Under the pieces are notes generated by a model. That model made no database searches. It was not told the DNA's origin and worked only from the letters and a program-made list of their open reading frames with translations. Position numbers and translations under genes: made by a program. Shown one piece after another: positions 47,534 to 57,013 of a stretch of DNA of 62,090 bases; the first letter of the stretch is position 1, and each line of letters begins with the position of its first letter. The stretch covers positions 1-62,090 of the forward strand of contig JABAAB010000048.1 of assembly GCA_014238945.1 (NCBI GenBank). The letters are read 5' to 3'. The DNA comes from Lysobacterales bacterium. Its GTDB lineage: Bacteria > Pseudomonadota > Gammaproteobacteria > Xanthomonadales > SZUA-36.

Positions 47534-48550
47534 ATGAAAGAACAAGAAAAAGTGAATGAAGAACCCTGTTTGCTGGTCGGCGATATGGGTGGAACCAATG
47601 TACGGTTTGCTTTGGCCGACGCGAACAAACCAGGCTACTCAAATGTTACTTCATACCCATGTTCCGAATTCCCCTCCGCTGATGTGGCAATCGACACCTA
47701 TCTTCAACAAATTGGCGCTTCCACACCAGATATTATCTGTATTGCTGCCGCTGGCCCGGTGGTCGACGGGCAGGTGCTTTTTACCAATAACAGCTGGAGC
47801 ATGGATGTCAGAGAACTCGAAGAGGACTTCGAAGACGCCAGCGTACGATTGTTGAATGATTTCGAGGCCGCCGCTTACGCTTTGCCGAATCTTCGAAAAA
47901 AGGACTGTCAGCGCATTGGTCCAACTCCCCGCACCCGTCTCGGTGATTCGGACTTTACCGTTGGTCTTATCGGGCCGGGGACCGGCCTGGGTGCTGCGGG
48001 CCTGTGTCAGAGAAACGGCAGCCTGTTTCCAATAGTCAGCGAAGCGGGTCACGTGGGATTCGCGCCTGAAACCAGGGTGCAAATGGAGATACTGGAACAC
48101 CTGAGACACGAATTTGACCGGGTGTCGGATGAACGACTTGTTTCCGGACAGGGAATCGTCAATATCTACCATGCACTGGTCAGAATGCATAACCGGAAAG
48201 TGACGCACAACTCAGCCAGGGAGATCTTTTCCATGGCTGTGAAAAATGCCGATTCAATAGCAGCCGAAGCCGTGCAGGTTTTTTACGAAATTCTTGGCCA
48301 GGTCGCGGGTAACCTGGCGCTCTCACTCGGGACCACGGATGGAATCTACATCGGTGGCGGAATGGTGCGGAGATCACCTGAACTGATGGTCAATAGCCGT
48401 TTTCGTATTGGTTTCGAACGAAAAGGCCGATATCGGTCCATGATGGAAGATATCCCAACCCAGATGATCCTGCATGCACAGCCTGGATTGCTGGGCGCAA
48501 GCTTTTTCGCTCAGCGGATGCACAATGAACGAAGCGGTGTTTTTCAGTAA
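47534..48550 (+). CDS. glk: Glucokinase
   Basis: 338 residues. Phosphorylates glucose with ATP to glucose 6-phosphate. ATP-binding GDMGGTNVRFAL at residues ~16-27, ICIAAAGPV, LLNDFEAAAYAL with the catalytic Asp, GPGTGLGAAGL and SEAGHVGFAP, GGGMVRRSPEL. This is the Glk (not ROK) branch. In the sugar island it handles glucose released by the GH3 enzymes and imported by the SGLT-type symporter. Convergent with the ABC permease gene. Confidence 0.93.
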   Translation: MKEQEKVNEEPCLLVGDMGGTNVRFALADANKPGYSNVTSYPCSEFPSADVAIDTYLQQIGASTPDIICIAAAGPVVDGQVLFTNNSWSMDVRELEEDFEDASVRLLNDFEAAAYALPNLRKKDCQRIGPTPRTRLGDSDFTVGLIGPGTGLGAAGLCQRNGSLFPIVSEAGHVGFAPETRVQMEILEHLRHEFDRVSDERLVSGQGIVNIYHALVRMHNRKVTHNSAREIFSMAVKNADSIAAEAVQVFYEILGQVAGNLALSLGTTDGIYIGGGMVRRSPELMVNSRFRIGFERKGRYRSMMEDIPTQMILHAQPGLLGASFFAQRMHNERSGVFQ

Positions 48551-48585
48551 TCGAAATGCGAAGGGTTTGGCAGAAATTTCCCAAT

Positions 48586-48605
48586 AAAGAGGCGAAACCT
48601 CCTTT
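48586..48605. terminator. Possible bidirectional terminator
   Basis: AAAGAGG pairs with CCTCCTTT with one bulged C and a CGAAA loop. It lies between the convergent glk and ABC permease genes. A- and T-rich ends fit a terminator in both directions, but the stem is short. Confidence 0.4.
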
Positions 48606-48627
48606 CAGATGGTTCTGTTGACTGTGC

Positions 48628-49617
48628 TCAGGAACGGGAAAAGACCCGGCGAAGGTACTGACCCACTCCACCGGGCCGATTACGATATACATCGATGATG
48701 ACGGCCATGATGATTACCAGTCCGGTGATTACACGTTTGCTTGGTTCGCTGGCGCCAATCTGTGCCAGACCGGTTTGCAATACCGCAATAATCAGTACGC
48801 CCAGGAAGGTATTGACCACCGAACCCCTGCCTCCAGACAGACTGGTACCACCGATTACAACGGCGGCTATCGCCGAGAGTTCCAGGCCAATACCTGCATT
48901 TGGATCGGCAGACTGAAGATAAGCAACGTGAAACAAGCCACCCAGTCCCGCCAGAACACCGGCCAGTGCAAATACGGCCAGCTTGATTTTGGCAACATCT
49001 ATTCCGGAAAGCCGTACAGCCTCTTCGTTGCTGCCAACTGCGATGGCGTATCGGCCGAACACGGTTTTGCTGAGCACCCATTGTGCAACGACAACCACCG
49101 ACACCGCAGCAAACCAGGCGGGCGACAGATTGATTCCGGTTAATGGAGTACTGATTACCTCCAGCACTGAGCCGATATAAAGCGTCTGTGAATCGGTGAC
49201 CAGGTAGGCACCACCCCGGGCGATCTCAAGCATGCCGAGCGTCACGATAAAAGAAGGTACACCCCAACGGGAAACCACCAGGCCATTGAACAGACCGCAG
49301 CCAAGGCCAGTAAGCAGACAGATAGCTGCCGCCAGCCACAGAGACAGACCCATCTGAGTCATCATCACACCCAGCACAGCCCCACACAATGCCATCACCG
49401 AGCCAACCGACAGGTCAATACCAGCAACGATCAGCACAAAGGTCATACCGACTGCAATGACCAGCAAAGCAGGCATCTGGTTGGCAAGTGTGGTGAAGGT
49501 AAGCACGGAGAAAAAGTACTGACTCTGAAGTCCAAAAAACAACACGAGAACCAGCAATGCAATGCTCAGACCCACATATTCCCGGGCCATGATTTTTCTG
49601 AAATGGTCCATCAACAT
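48628..49617 (-). CDS. Sugar ABC transporter permease (RbsC/AraH type)
   Basis: 329 residues from ATG 49617; ATG 49611 is also possible and an upstream TTG overlaps the ATPase gene. Eight to ten helices, with VIAVGMTFVLIVAGIDLSVG and ALCGAVLGVMM, FNGLVVSRWGVPSFIVTLGML, and RYAIAVGSNEEAVRLSGIDV, hallmarks of ribose/galactose-type permeases that form a homodimer. It ends with the GGTSLSGGRGSV segment. Last gene of the binding protein-ATPase-permease set. Confidence 0.92.
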   Translation of the reverse strand: MLMDHFRKIMAREYVGLSIALLVLVLFFGLQSQYFFSVLTFTTLANQMPALLVIAVGMTFVLIVAGIDLSVGSVMALCGAVLGVMMTQMGLSLWLAAAICLLTGLGCGLFNGLVVSRWGVPSFIVTLGMLEIARGGAYLVTDSQTLYIGSVLEVISTPLTGINLSPAWFAAVSVVVVAQWVLSKTVFGRYAIAVGSNEEAVRLSGIDVAKIKLAVFALAGVLAGLGGLFHVAYLQSADPNAGIGLELSAIAAVVIGGTSLSGGRGSVVNTFLGVLIIAVLQTGLAQIGASEPSKRVITGLVIIMAVIIDVYRNRPGGVGQYLRRVFSRS

Positions 49618-49624
49618 GCTGGGT

Positions 49625-51139
49625 TCAAGCGACACCCTGATCAAGGTGGGCGCTGAATGAGGCGGTCATTATTTTTTCGGGGCTCCATTCGCCCTGTTCG
49701 AATGCGGCTGTCAGTTGACCGTTGGATAGTACTGCGATGCGGTCGCAAATCTCATTGAGCTCACGACTTTCGCTGGAAACAATCACAATGGCCATGCCCT
49801 TTGCGGCCAGTTTGTCCAGCAGACCATAAATCATGGTTTTCGTTTGGATGTCCACACCACGTGAAGGTTCGTCAAACAGCAGGATGGAAAATGTCCCTAG
49901 CAGCCAACGGGCGATACTGACTTTTTGTTGATTTCCACCGCTGAGTTCCCGTGCAGTTTGCGAGGTATCAACACAATCAATGTCCAGATTGTCGCAGATC
50001 ATCTCTACCGCCCGTTGCTCCTCGGCATCCGAGATGCGGCCTCCTGGTCGCCTGAACTTTCTCAGAGCAACCAGCGAGCTGTTTAACTTTACCGATTGTT
50101 GCAACAGTAACCCCTGTTGTTTACGGTCCTCGGGAATCATTCCTATACCGTGGGTTACGGCGTCGCGGGGTGAGCGGATGGATACAGCGTTTCGATTAGG
50201 CCCCAGCATTACGCTGCCTGAACTGGTTGGGTCCGCGCCAAAGAGTGCACGCAGCAGTTCGGTTCTTCCAGCACCGACAAGCCCTGCCAGACCCAGCACT
50301 TCACCGTGATAGATGTCCAGATCGATATTTTGAAGCAAACCCGGTGTACTCAGTCCCCGGACTGACATGGCCAGTGACCGGGTGGTTCGATTGCCACGGA
50401 AATGTGTTGCCAACGGAACTTCCCCCGCCATCAGTCGAACGAGATCGTCCGGGGAGACGTCTGACACTGCCGTTGTGGAGACGGTCCTGCCATCACGAAG
50501 AACCGATACACGATCGGCAATCCTTTCAATCTCATGTATCCGGTGACTGATATAAATGACACTGGTTCCGGTAGATTTCAGTGCCCGTATTCTTGCGAAC
50601 AATCGTTCAATTTCCAGGTCTGTCAACGCGGCGCTGGGTTCGTCCAGAATCAGCAATCGACAGGGCCTGATCAGGGCACGTGCAATTTCCAGAAGCTGCT
50701 TTTGACCCACACCGAGGCGCTCAACCGGCAGACCGGGATCGAGTTCATCAAGACCCATGTCGCGTAATACGATTTCAGCATCGGCATTCAACCGGTTGTA
50801 GTCAATCAGGCCGTGGTGGCCAGGAAAGGCTCCAAAATACAGGTTTTCGGCAACAGTCAGTTTGTCGACCAGGTTCAGTTCCTGCATGACGATGCTGATC
50901 CCGGCCGCTTCTGCATCACGAATTGAACCGGGCTGATATGGATTGTCCCGCAGGCTGAGTTGGCCGCTGTCAGCGGGTGTCAATCCGCAAATGATGTTGC
51001 ACAAGGTGGTTTTTCCTGCTCCGTTTGCACCCAGCAGGGCGTGTACTTCTCCTCTTTTTATCTCGAGATCAACGCCCCGTAATACTGGAGTTGCATAGCT
51101 TTTGTGCAGTGCCGACACCTTGAGTAGAGAGCTGCTCAT
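49625..51139 (-). CDS. Sugar ABC transporter ATPase (RbsA/MglA type)
   Basis: 504 residues with two fused ATPase domains. First: GANGAGKTTLCNIICG (Walker A), LGVGQKQLLEIARAL (signature, GVGQ), LLILDEPSAAL (Walker B). Second: GLVGAGRTELLRALFG (degenerate P-loop GAGRTE), LSGGNQQKVSIARWL, LFDEPSRGVD. This layout is typical of RbsA/MglA/XylG, powering pentose/hexose uptake. Nine nt after the binding-protein gene. Confidence 0.94.
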   Translation of the reverse strand: MSSSLLKVSALHKSYATPVLRGVDLEIKRGEVHALLGANGAGKTTLCNIICGLTPADSGQLSLRDNPYQPGSIRDAEAAGISIVMQELNLVDKLTVAENLYFGAFPGHHGLIDYNRLNADAEIVLRDMGLDELDPGLPVERLGVGQKQLLEIARALIRPCRLLILDEPSAALTDLEIERLFARIRALKSTGTSVIYISHRIHEIERIADRVSVLRDGRTVSTTAVSDVSPDDLVRLMAGEVPLATHFRGNRTTRSLAMSVRGLSTPGLLQNIDLDIYHGEVLGLAGLVGAGRTELLRALFGADPTSSGSVMLGPNRNAVSIRSPRDAVTHGIGMIPEDRKQQGLLLQQSVKLNSSLVALRKFRRPGGRISDAEEQRAVEMICDNLDIDCVDTSQTARELSGGNQQKVSIARWLLGTFSILLFDEPSRGVDIQTKTMIYGLLDKLAAKGMAIVIVSSESRELNEICDRIAVLSNGQLTAAFEQGEWSPEKIMTASFSAHLDQGVA

Positions 51140-51148
51140 GGAGGCGAT

Positions 51149-52102
51149 CTACAAATCGGAAGCTGTGACCAGCTTGACGGGAGTTTTTCGGTCCCCGGGA
51201 TGCTCCGCCCCTGCCAGGATCTGTAACGCATATTCAATCCCAAATATGGCCAGACGGTCACCAAACTGGTCAACGGTGGCCAAAAGCTCTCCATTTTTGA
51301 GCAGTTCCCCGGTGGCCCCGATATTGTCAAATCCCACAACCCGGATGTCCCCGGACTTGCCTGCCTGGCGAATGGCCGCCAGTGCACCGATGGCCATATT
51401 GTCGTTACTGCAAAGCATTGCCTTCAGATCGGGGTATTCCGAAAGCAGGGCGGCACTCACCGTGCTGGCGCGTGCCTGATCCCAGTCTGCTGCCTGAATA
51501 CTGACGATTTCCATACCGGCGGTGTCCATGGCGTCCTGAAATCCGCGTTGTCGTTGTTGCGCGTTGAAGGCCGTTGTTATTCCGCCAATGATGGCGACCA
51601 GGCTGCCCGTATCCAGAACATTGGCGAGGTGGTCCCCGGCGAGACGCGCACCTTCACGGTTATCAGGGCCTATAAACGGAACCGCCAATCCGGATTGTTC
51701 AAGCAGATCCGTGTCCAGTTTGTTGTCAATATTGACAACGACGATTCCCTGGCTGAGTGCACGTTTGACGGCTGGGATCAATGCCCTGGAGTCCGCGGGT
51801 GCCAGTACGATGATGTCAACACCGCGGGCGATCATCTGCTCAATCAGTGCGACCTGCTGGGTCAGGTCGCTTTCATCCTTTGTGCCGTTAACTATGAGTT
51901 CATAGTCTGTGCTGTGATCGCGCTGATGCTGCCGGGCTGCGGCAGCCATGCTGACGAAGAATTCATTGGCCAATGACTTCATGATCAGGGCGACCACGGG
52001 TGGTGATTTTTGCTCGATCTGTGGATCATCTTTCCCACACCCAACAAGCAAAATGAAACAGATCAGGAAGGTCGATATTGTCAGTACCCTGGTTGTCTTC
52101 AA
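51149..52102 (-). CDS. Sugar ABC transporter substrate-binding lipoprotein (RbsB-like)
   Basis: 317 residues from a TTG at 52102, preceded by GCGGAG 6 nt upstream. Lipoprotein signal with lipobox LLVGC (Cys22), so it is tethered. It then has a periplasmic-binding-protein fold: VALIMKSLANEFFVSMAAAAR, DIIVLAPADSRALIPAVKRAL, VVNIDNKLDT, IGGITTAFNAQQRQRGF, NDNMAIGALAAIRQAG, VVGFDNIGATGELLKNGELLATVDQ. Binds a monosaccharide or similar; specificity not evident. First gene of the ABC operon, divergent from the sodium symporter. Confidence 0.9.
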   Translation of the reverse strand: MKTTRVLTISTFLICFILLVGCGKDDPQIEQKSPPVVALIMKSLANEFFVSMAAAARQHQRDHSTDYELIVNGTKDESDLTQQVALIEQMIARGVDIIVLAPADSRALIPAVKRALSQGIVVVNIDNKLDTDLLEQSGLAVPFIGPDNREGARLAGDHLANVLDTGSLVAIIGGITTAFNAQQRQRGFQDAMDTAGMEIVSIQAADWDQARASTVSAALLSEYPDLKAMLCSNDNMAIGALAAIRQAGKSGDIRVVGFDNIGATGELLKNGELLATVDQFGDRLAIFGIEYALQILAGAEHPGDRKTPVKLVTASDL

Positions 52103-52340
52103 AAGATTCTCCGCTTAGGATGTTGTGCCTGAAATTCGAGACCCCTGTTCAGGATCAAGTCCAAATGCTAAATAGTAAACTGCAGTGTGGCAAGTTTTGG
52201 GTCGGTCATCACGTTATTAATGAAAGCGTCCGAACAATGAGAGTAACCCCCATATACCCCGGCGTTCCCGATTCCTGCAGCGTGTGGGCAAATTGCCTTG
52301 ATTGGGGCAACGGGCCTGATAACATATCAAGGAATAAGCC

Positions 52341-54008
52341 GTGAACAATTTGAGCACAATTGACTGGATGGTCATCGCGTTGTATTTCGCCATCCTGGTT
52401 GCTGTAGTCGTCATGGTGACACGACGCCAGTCGACCACCACAGATTACTTTCTTGCGGGTCGCAATGTGGGATTCTTCGCCATTGGGGCATCCATATTTG
52501 CTTCAAATATTGGTTCAGAGCACATTGTTGGACTGGCCGGACAGGGCGCCACGACAGGACTGGCGATGGCGCATTATGAGTTGCATGCCTGGATCGTGGT
52601 CTTGCTGGCATGGGTTTTCGTGCCTTTTTATTACGAATCCAAAGTCTTTACCATGCCTGAATTCCTGGAGCGGCGCTTTGGTCCGAGACCACGCTGGATA
52701 CTGTCACTGGTTTCGCTTGCGGCCTATGTATTAACCAAGGTGTCCGTGACGGTCTACGCCGGAGCCGTGGTTTTCCGGGTCCTATTGCCGGAAACTTTCG
52801 GCAGCCCTGAGAATGCGTTCTGGGTCGGTGCGGTATCCACGGTTGTACTGACGGGTCTGTACACTATTGTCGGCGGTCTTCGAGCGGTATTGTTCACCGA
52901 CACTGTCCAGGCGATGGTACTGATCATCGGCTCTGCAGCCATCACCTGGTTTGGCCTCGACCTGCTCGGTGGCTGGGGTGAATTACGTGCGTTTACCAGT
53001 GAAAATGTTGCCCAGTACGCATTGTGGCGGCCACTGTCCGACCCCGACTTCCCCTGGCTGGGCATCCTGATCGCCTCACCGATCGTGGGTATCTGGTACT
53101 GGTGCACCGACCAGTACATCGTGCAAAGAACCCTGGCGGCAAAAGATTTGCGCAGCGCGCGCCGTGGGGCGTTGTGGGGGGCCTTTCTGAAGATCTGGCC
53201 GGTGCTGATCTTCCTGATTCCCGGTTTAATCGGTGCGGCGTTGTTCGAAAAGGGGCTGATTAACCTGCCCGCAGGTCATATCGGGGGATTCGAGGGTGAC
53301 CAGGTGTACCCGATACTCGTTACCACCCTGTTACCCGAAGGCCTGCGTGGACTGGTGGTTGCCGGTCTGATGGCGGCACTGATGAGTTCCCTTTCATCGT
53401 TGTTCAATTCCACTTCAACATTGTTCACCGTGGATGTTTATGAAAAATTACGTCCGCATGCCAGTGAGCGCCAATATGTCAACGTGGGACGGATGGCGAC
53501 CGTGGTGATCGTATTGCTTGGGCTCGCCTGGATACCGGTCATGCCAATGATTTCAGGTGGAGGGCTTTATCAGTACCTGCAGAATGTCTCGGGGTATCTT
53601 GCCCCTCCAATTACTGCCGTTTTCCTTTTGGGGATTTTTAATACCCGCATCAATCAACGTGGCGCAACCTGGGGTTTGGCGCTGGGTTTCGTGCTCGGAT
53701 TTCTGAAACTGACTATCCAGGCATTTTTTGGTAGTGGAAAACTGGAGAATCCTGCCTGGCTTGCCGCAATCGGGGATTTCAACTTTCTATATTTTTCGGG
53801 TGTTTTGTTCCTGATCGTGGTCATTGTCGTTGTTGCGACATCACGCACCGCGCCGGCACCATCCCTGGAGCAAATTCGTGGTCTGACCATGAAGACCATC
53901 GATCGCGAAGTGGTTCGGGCGAGTTGGAACCGTACGGATGTGGTAGCAACCACGATTATCGGGCTGCTAATCGCCACGGTATACCTCTACTTTTCATTCT
54001 GGGTGTGA
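52341..54008 (+). CDS. Sodium/sugar symporter (SSS family, SGLT-like)
   Basis: 555 residues from GTG 52341 (AAGGA 7 nt upstream). About 14 helices. Visible: WMVIALYFAILVAVV, DYFLAGRNVGFFAIGASIFASNIGSEHIVGLAGQGA (TM1-2, shown in parts: DYFLAGRNVGFF, GASIFASNIGSEHIVG), RRFGPRPR, WYWCTDQYIVQRTLAAKD, and SSLFNSTSTLFTVDVYEK with the Na+-site Ser/Thr. The SEHIVG and WYWCTDQYIVQR motifs match Vibrio SGLT. Probably imports glucose or galactose with Na+, so feeding glk. Divergent from the ABC operon. Confidence 0.92.
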   Translation: MNNLSTIDWMVIALYFAILVAVVVMVTRRQSTTTDYFLAGRNVGFFAIGASIFASNIGSEHIVGLAGQGATTGLAMAHYELHAWIVVLLAWVFVPFYYESKVFTMPEFLERRFGPRPRWILSLVSLAAYVLTKVSVTVYAGAVVFRVLLPETFGSPENAFWVGAVSTVVLTGLYTIVGGLRAVLFTDTVQAMVLIIGSAAITWFGLDLLGGWGELRAFTSENVAQYALWRPLSDPDFPWLGILIASPIVGIWYWCTDQYIVQRTLAAKDLRSARRGALWGAFLKIWPVLIFLIPGLIGAALFEKGLINLPAGHIGGFEGDQVYPILVTTLLPEGLRGLVVAGLMAALMSSLSSLFNSTSTLFTVDVYEKLRPHASERQYVNVGRMATVVIVLLGLAWIPVMPMISGGGLYQYLQNVSGYLAPPITAVFLLGIFNTRINQRGATWGLALGFVLGFLKLTIQAFFGSGKLENPAWLAAIGDFNFLYFSGVLFLIVVIVVVATSRTAPAPSLEQIRGLTMKTIDREVVRASWNRTDVVATTIIGLLIATVYLYFSFWV

Positions 54009-54208
54009 TGGCTGGACGCGAGCAAATCGGTTATATCAGTAACCCGCGTAATGGGTGGGGAGCACATTAACATTTTCTCCATCCGTCCATTGTGGTTGTC
54101 ATAACCCATGGGAACTGTCTCGGGTAGCCTAATAATTGACTGGAGTCAGACAACATCATCTGAGAATACCTGTTGGCAGGCCCGGTTCCCCGATTGAAAG
54201 ATTTATTG

Positions 54209-54424
54209 TCAATCCTCTTCCTCGAGTTGCAACAGGTCACCGGGTTGGCAATCCAGTGCTTCACACAGTGCGACCAGCGTTGAAAAGCGGATGGCCTTGC
54301 CCTTGCCCCTTTTGAGGATCGACAGGTTGGCCATGGTGATACCGACCTTGTCCGACAACTCCGTCAGTGACATTTTGCGCTGTAGCAGCAACAAATCCAG
54401 GTTGACCTTGATGATGGCAGCCAT
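54209..54424 (-). CDS. XRE/Cro-type HTH regulator (YozG-like)
   Basis: 71 residues, essentially one HTH: KVNLDLLLLQRKMSLTELSDKVGITMANLSILKRGKGKAIRFSTL (first helix MSLTELSDKVG, recognition ITMANLSILKRGKG). The ending EALDCQPGDLLQLEEED is typical of YozG-like proteins that sit next to DUF2975 membrane proteins. Located 1 nt after the DUF2975 stop, so the two are co-transcribed. Probably autoregulates the pair. Confidence 0.88.
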   Translation of the reverse strand: MAAIIKVNLDLLLLQRKMSLTELSDKVGITMANLSILKRGKGKAIRFSTLVALCEALDCQPGDLLQLEEED

Positions 54425-54425
54425 G

Positions 54426-55076
54426 TCAGATCGTCAACGATTGTTCGCGGTGGAGATTGGCCGCTTCACGCAGTATGCCGGACAGAACGATGATGGCAAA
54501 ACCGGCGAACAGCCATCCGATATTGAGCTCGAAGGCAGGGAACAGCTGGATACCCGGTACATTGAAGGCAATATCGTTGAGCATGATGCGGCTGCCAAAG
54601 TACTGTAAAAGTGGAGATACCAGGTGCCAGCCAATAAACGTGAAACCGACCTTCCTGAGTCGCTCGGAATTCTCCTCGGTGAATGTATTACCCTCGACCA
54701 GGGACGCAAACAACTTGCGCATGGTCAGCAGACCATACAGGAAGATAAACAACAGGATCTGTGAGATGGCCCCGGCCAGGTACCAGCTCAGACGGCCACG
54801 TGTATTGTTCAATTGCAGGTCGCCCCGTCCACGCATGATCAACTCGCCCTGATCTTCTGGTGTTGATAGCCCATTGGCGGTCTCATCTGAATGAACGTGA
54901 AAGCTCAAAAAAACGTTCACATCGGCGTGCCGTTCCTGTGGGTCATCGGGCATACTCAATCCGATGATGAGGACCGTTAGCGGCCAGATGACCGCGACCG
55001 CCAGAAATAAGATCCGTATGATGTCCAGGAATCGTTTTACCAGGACCGTTAGCTTGTTTTGTTGCACAGGTGACAT
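54426..55076 (-). CDS. DUF2975 membrane protein
   Basis: 216 residues. Four hydrophobic segments are visible: FLAVAVIWPLTVLIIGL, SWYLAGAISQILLFIFLYGLL, VGFTFIGWHLVSPLLQYF, and WLFAGFAIIVLSGIL, with a ~90-residue extracytoplasmic loop after the first. The sequence ends with GILREAANLHREQSLTI, matching the DUF2975 C-terminus (EENELTI-like). These are always paired with a YozG-type regulator, of unknown role. Repeats in the upstream region are described separately. Confidence 0.88.
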   Translation of the reverse strand: MSPVQQNKLTVLVKRFLDIIRILFLAVAVIWPLTVLIIGLSMPDDPQERHADVNVFLSFHVHSDETANGLSTPEDQGELIMRGRGDLQLNNTRGRLSWYLAGAISQILLFIFLYGLLTMRKLFASLVEGNTFTEENSERLRKVGFTFIGWHLVSPLLQYFGSRIMLNDIAFNVPGIQLFPAFELNIGWLFAGFAIIVLSGILREAANLHREQSLTI

Positions 55077-55108
55077 ATCGTATTTCCTTAAAGTACAAAT
55101 TGAATATA

Positions 55109-55133
55109 TCGATAATAGACTATAAATTATCGA
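55109..55133. repeat. Inverted repeat in the DUF2975/XRE promoter region
   Basis: TCGATAAT (55109-55116) and ATTATCGA (55126-55133) are perfect 8-bp inverted arms with a 9-bp spacer. It lies 33 nt upstream of the DUF2975 start in a very AT-rich stretch, suitable as an operator for the neighbouring XRE protein. Confidence 0.55.
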
Positions 55134-55136
55134 AAA

Positions 55137-55167
55137 ACAATAAATTAATATTGAAATACAATAAATT
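55137..55167. repeat. Direct repeat, 21-bp period
   Basis: ACAATAAATT occurs at 55137-55146 and 55158-55167, exactly two helical turns apart, next to the inverted repeat. Possible regulator sites. Confidence 0.45.
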
Positions 55168-55310
55168 TAGTTCAACGGTTCTACGGCCTTGATGAAACGG
55201 TCGTACAATATTTGGGTGCAATCAGGCGGTTGCAAACGAGTGCTGAGGCGACCAGCAGGAAGCGGATGAGCTGGTCAGCGCCCGGCAAGAAAAAACCACA
55301 AAGGAGTAAC

Positions 55311-56519
55311 ATGAAAGCCAACGGTCCTGAATCGAAGCTGTCGTCAAAAGAGCCCGATACTTTCCCGGCCCAATCCGGCTATGTTCATGCCGGTGAGCCC
55401 ATTGGCAGCGTGCGACAGGTTTATGATGGGTCCCTGATGCCGGACCTGCAGGTCAGCACCTTTCGCAACATCGACCGACTATTTCCTACCCGGGTAGTTC
55501 GGCGCGGGAGCAGTGTGTACCCCTTGCCCCGCAGCCAAAATCAACTGACCCGTCTCGGCTTTCATTCGAAGGGTACGGATTATGATCTGGTTGACTACCT
55601 GTCGCTCAACCGGGTCAGCGGTCTGCTGGTGATAAAAAACGGTGAGGTCGTGCATGAGAGCACCCATCTCGGTAACTGCGGGAAAACCCGCTGGGTGTCC
55701 ATGTCGATGGTCAAGTCCGTCAGTGCCACCCTGGTGGGTGCGGCAATAAAACAAGGTCACATAGGTAGCCTCGATTCCCCGGTGACACAATATCTCCCGG
55801 AACTGAATAACAGCGCCTACGATGGGGTCAGTGTGCGTCACCTGTTGCAAATGGCATCGGGTGTTGGCTGGGACGAAACCTACACCGACCCGGCATCGGA
55901 TCGGCGACGTATGCTGGAGGTACAAATTGCCCAGCAGCCGGGTGGCGTGTTGAAACTGATGTCCGAATTACCACGGGTTGCTGAGCCCGGCACGCGCTGG
56001 AACTACAGCACCGGTGAGACCCATGTCGTGGGTGCCCTGGTCCGTGCCGCAACCGGGCAAGCCGTGGCAGATTATCTTTCAGAGCGCATCTGGTCCCGGT
56101 TCGGCATGGAATCGGATGCCCGCTGGTGGCTGGAATCACCCCACGGCCTGGAGGTCGGGGGAAGTGGCTTGTTTGCCGGCTTGAGAGACTACGGCCGATT
56201 TGGATTGTTCCTGCTTAATGGCGGTATTGCCGGTGGTGATAAAATACTGCCGGATGGCTGGCTCGAGGAAGCGACCCGTCCGAAAATCATCGGCGGGACC
56301 CACGTGGACTACGGCTACATGTTCTGGCCGGTCCCCGAATCGAATGGTACGGTCCACGAAGACGCCTACATGGCGCAGGGCATCTTCGGTCAGAAAATCT
56401 ATGTGAACCCGGCAGATGATGTCGTCATTACCCTATGGAGCGCAAGACCCAAACCATTGGAAGACGCCACGGTGGATGACAATGATTTCTTTGCGGCTGT
56501 CTGCGAAAAATTACGTTAG
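55311..56519 (+). CDS. Serine hydrolase (class C beta-lactamase-like)
   Basis: 402 residues from ATG 55311 with AAGGAG 6 nt upstream; a longer frame lacks a ribosome site. S-x-x-K motif SMVK (Ser132, Lys135) and a tyrosine motif YST in RWNYSTGETH, as in 6-aminohexanoate-dimer hydrolase/esterase members of the serine-beta-lactamase-like family. Late GYMFWPVPESNG and an H-x-G-equivalent region IFGQKIYVNPADDVVITLWS. No signal peptide seen, so likely cytoplasmic. Likely an esterase or amidase; substrate unknown. Confidence 0.83.
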   Translation: MKANGPESKLSSKEPDTFPAQSGYVHAGEPIGSVRQVYDGSLMPDLQVSTFRNIDRLFPTRVVRRGSSVYPLPRSQNQLTRLGFHSKGTDYDLVDYLSLNRVSGLLVIKNGEVVHESTHLGNCGKTRWVSMSMVKSVSATLVGAAIKQGHIGSLDSPVTQYLPELNNSAYDGVSVRHLLQMASGVGWDETYTDPASDRRRMLEVQIAQQPGGVLKLMSELPRVAEPGTRWNYSTGETHVVGALVRAATGQAVADYLSERIWSRFGMESDARWWLESPHGLEVGGSGLFAGLRDYGRFGLFLLNGGIAGGDKILPDGWLEEATRPKIIGGTHVDYGYMFWPVPESNGTVHEDAYMAQGIFGQKIYVNPADDVVITLWSARPKPLEDATVDDNDFFAAVCEKLR

Positions 56520-56603
56520 GGGGTTATATCTGTACAGCTTCAACCGGGCCAGGAGCCAGGTTGATCTGATATGCTTCAAGGCAGAATAAAAGGAAGCTCC
56601 CGA

Positions 56604-56930
56604 ATGCATCAGGATTTGCTACAGGCCCTCGCCGGGGTGGCGGTCACACTGGCCGGTTTCAGTGGTGTGGTCTTTGCTCTGGGTAGCCGAGCGGAAGGCA
56701 AGCTCTCAGCCCTGGAAAAAAGCGGTCTGTTTCACCTGCTGCTCACCTCTTTTGGCGTAGTCATTATTTCCCTGCTGATCAAAACCTTGCTGAACTCCAG
56801 CATGGATGAAACCATCGTATGGCGAATCGGCTGCGCAGCACTGGGTATTTTCACAATGATGGGTGCCAGCAGGGCGTTGATGGGTGAATTTGGGGGAAGC
56901 ACAGTTTACGCGCAATTTTCGCATGGTTGA
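56604..56930 (+). CDS. Small membrane protein, unknown
   Basis: 108 residues from ATG 56604 (AGGAA 8 nt before). Three hydrophobic helices: LLQALAGVAVTLAGFSGVVFAL, LFHLLLTSFGVVIISLLI, and IGCAALGIFTMMGASRAL. Resembles short proteins in environmental gammaproteobacteria but I recognise no named family. It may be a shortened copy of a longer, ~150-residue type. Standing alone between the serine hydrolase and the cupin. Confidence 0.6.
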   Translation: MHQDLLQALAGVAVTLAGFSGVVFALGSRAEGKLSALEKSGLFHLLLTSFGVVIISLLIKTLLNSSMDETIVWRIGCAALGIFTMMGASRALMGEFGGSTVYAQFSHG

Positions 56931-57013
56931 TCGGGAGTCGAATCGTTGATTCGAGTGCCAGGCTGCTGATCTGCTAACAATGACCCAAAACTGACCTTCA
57001 ACAGGAGGCGACT

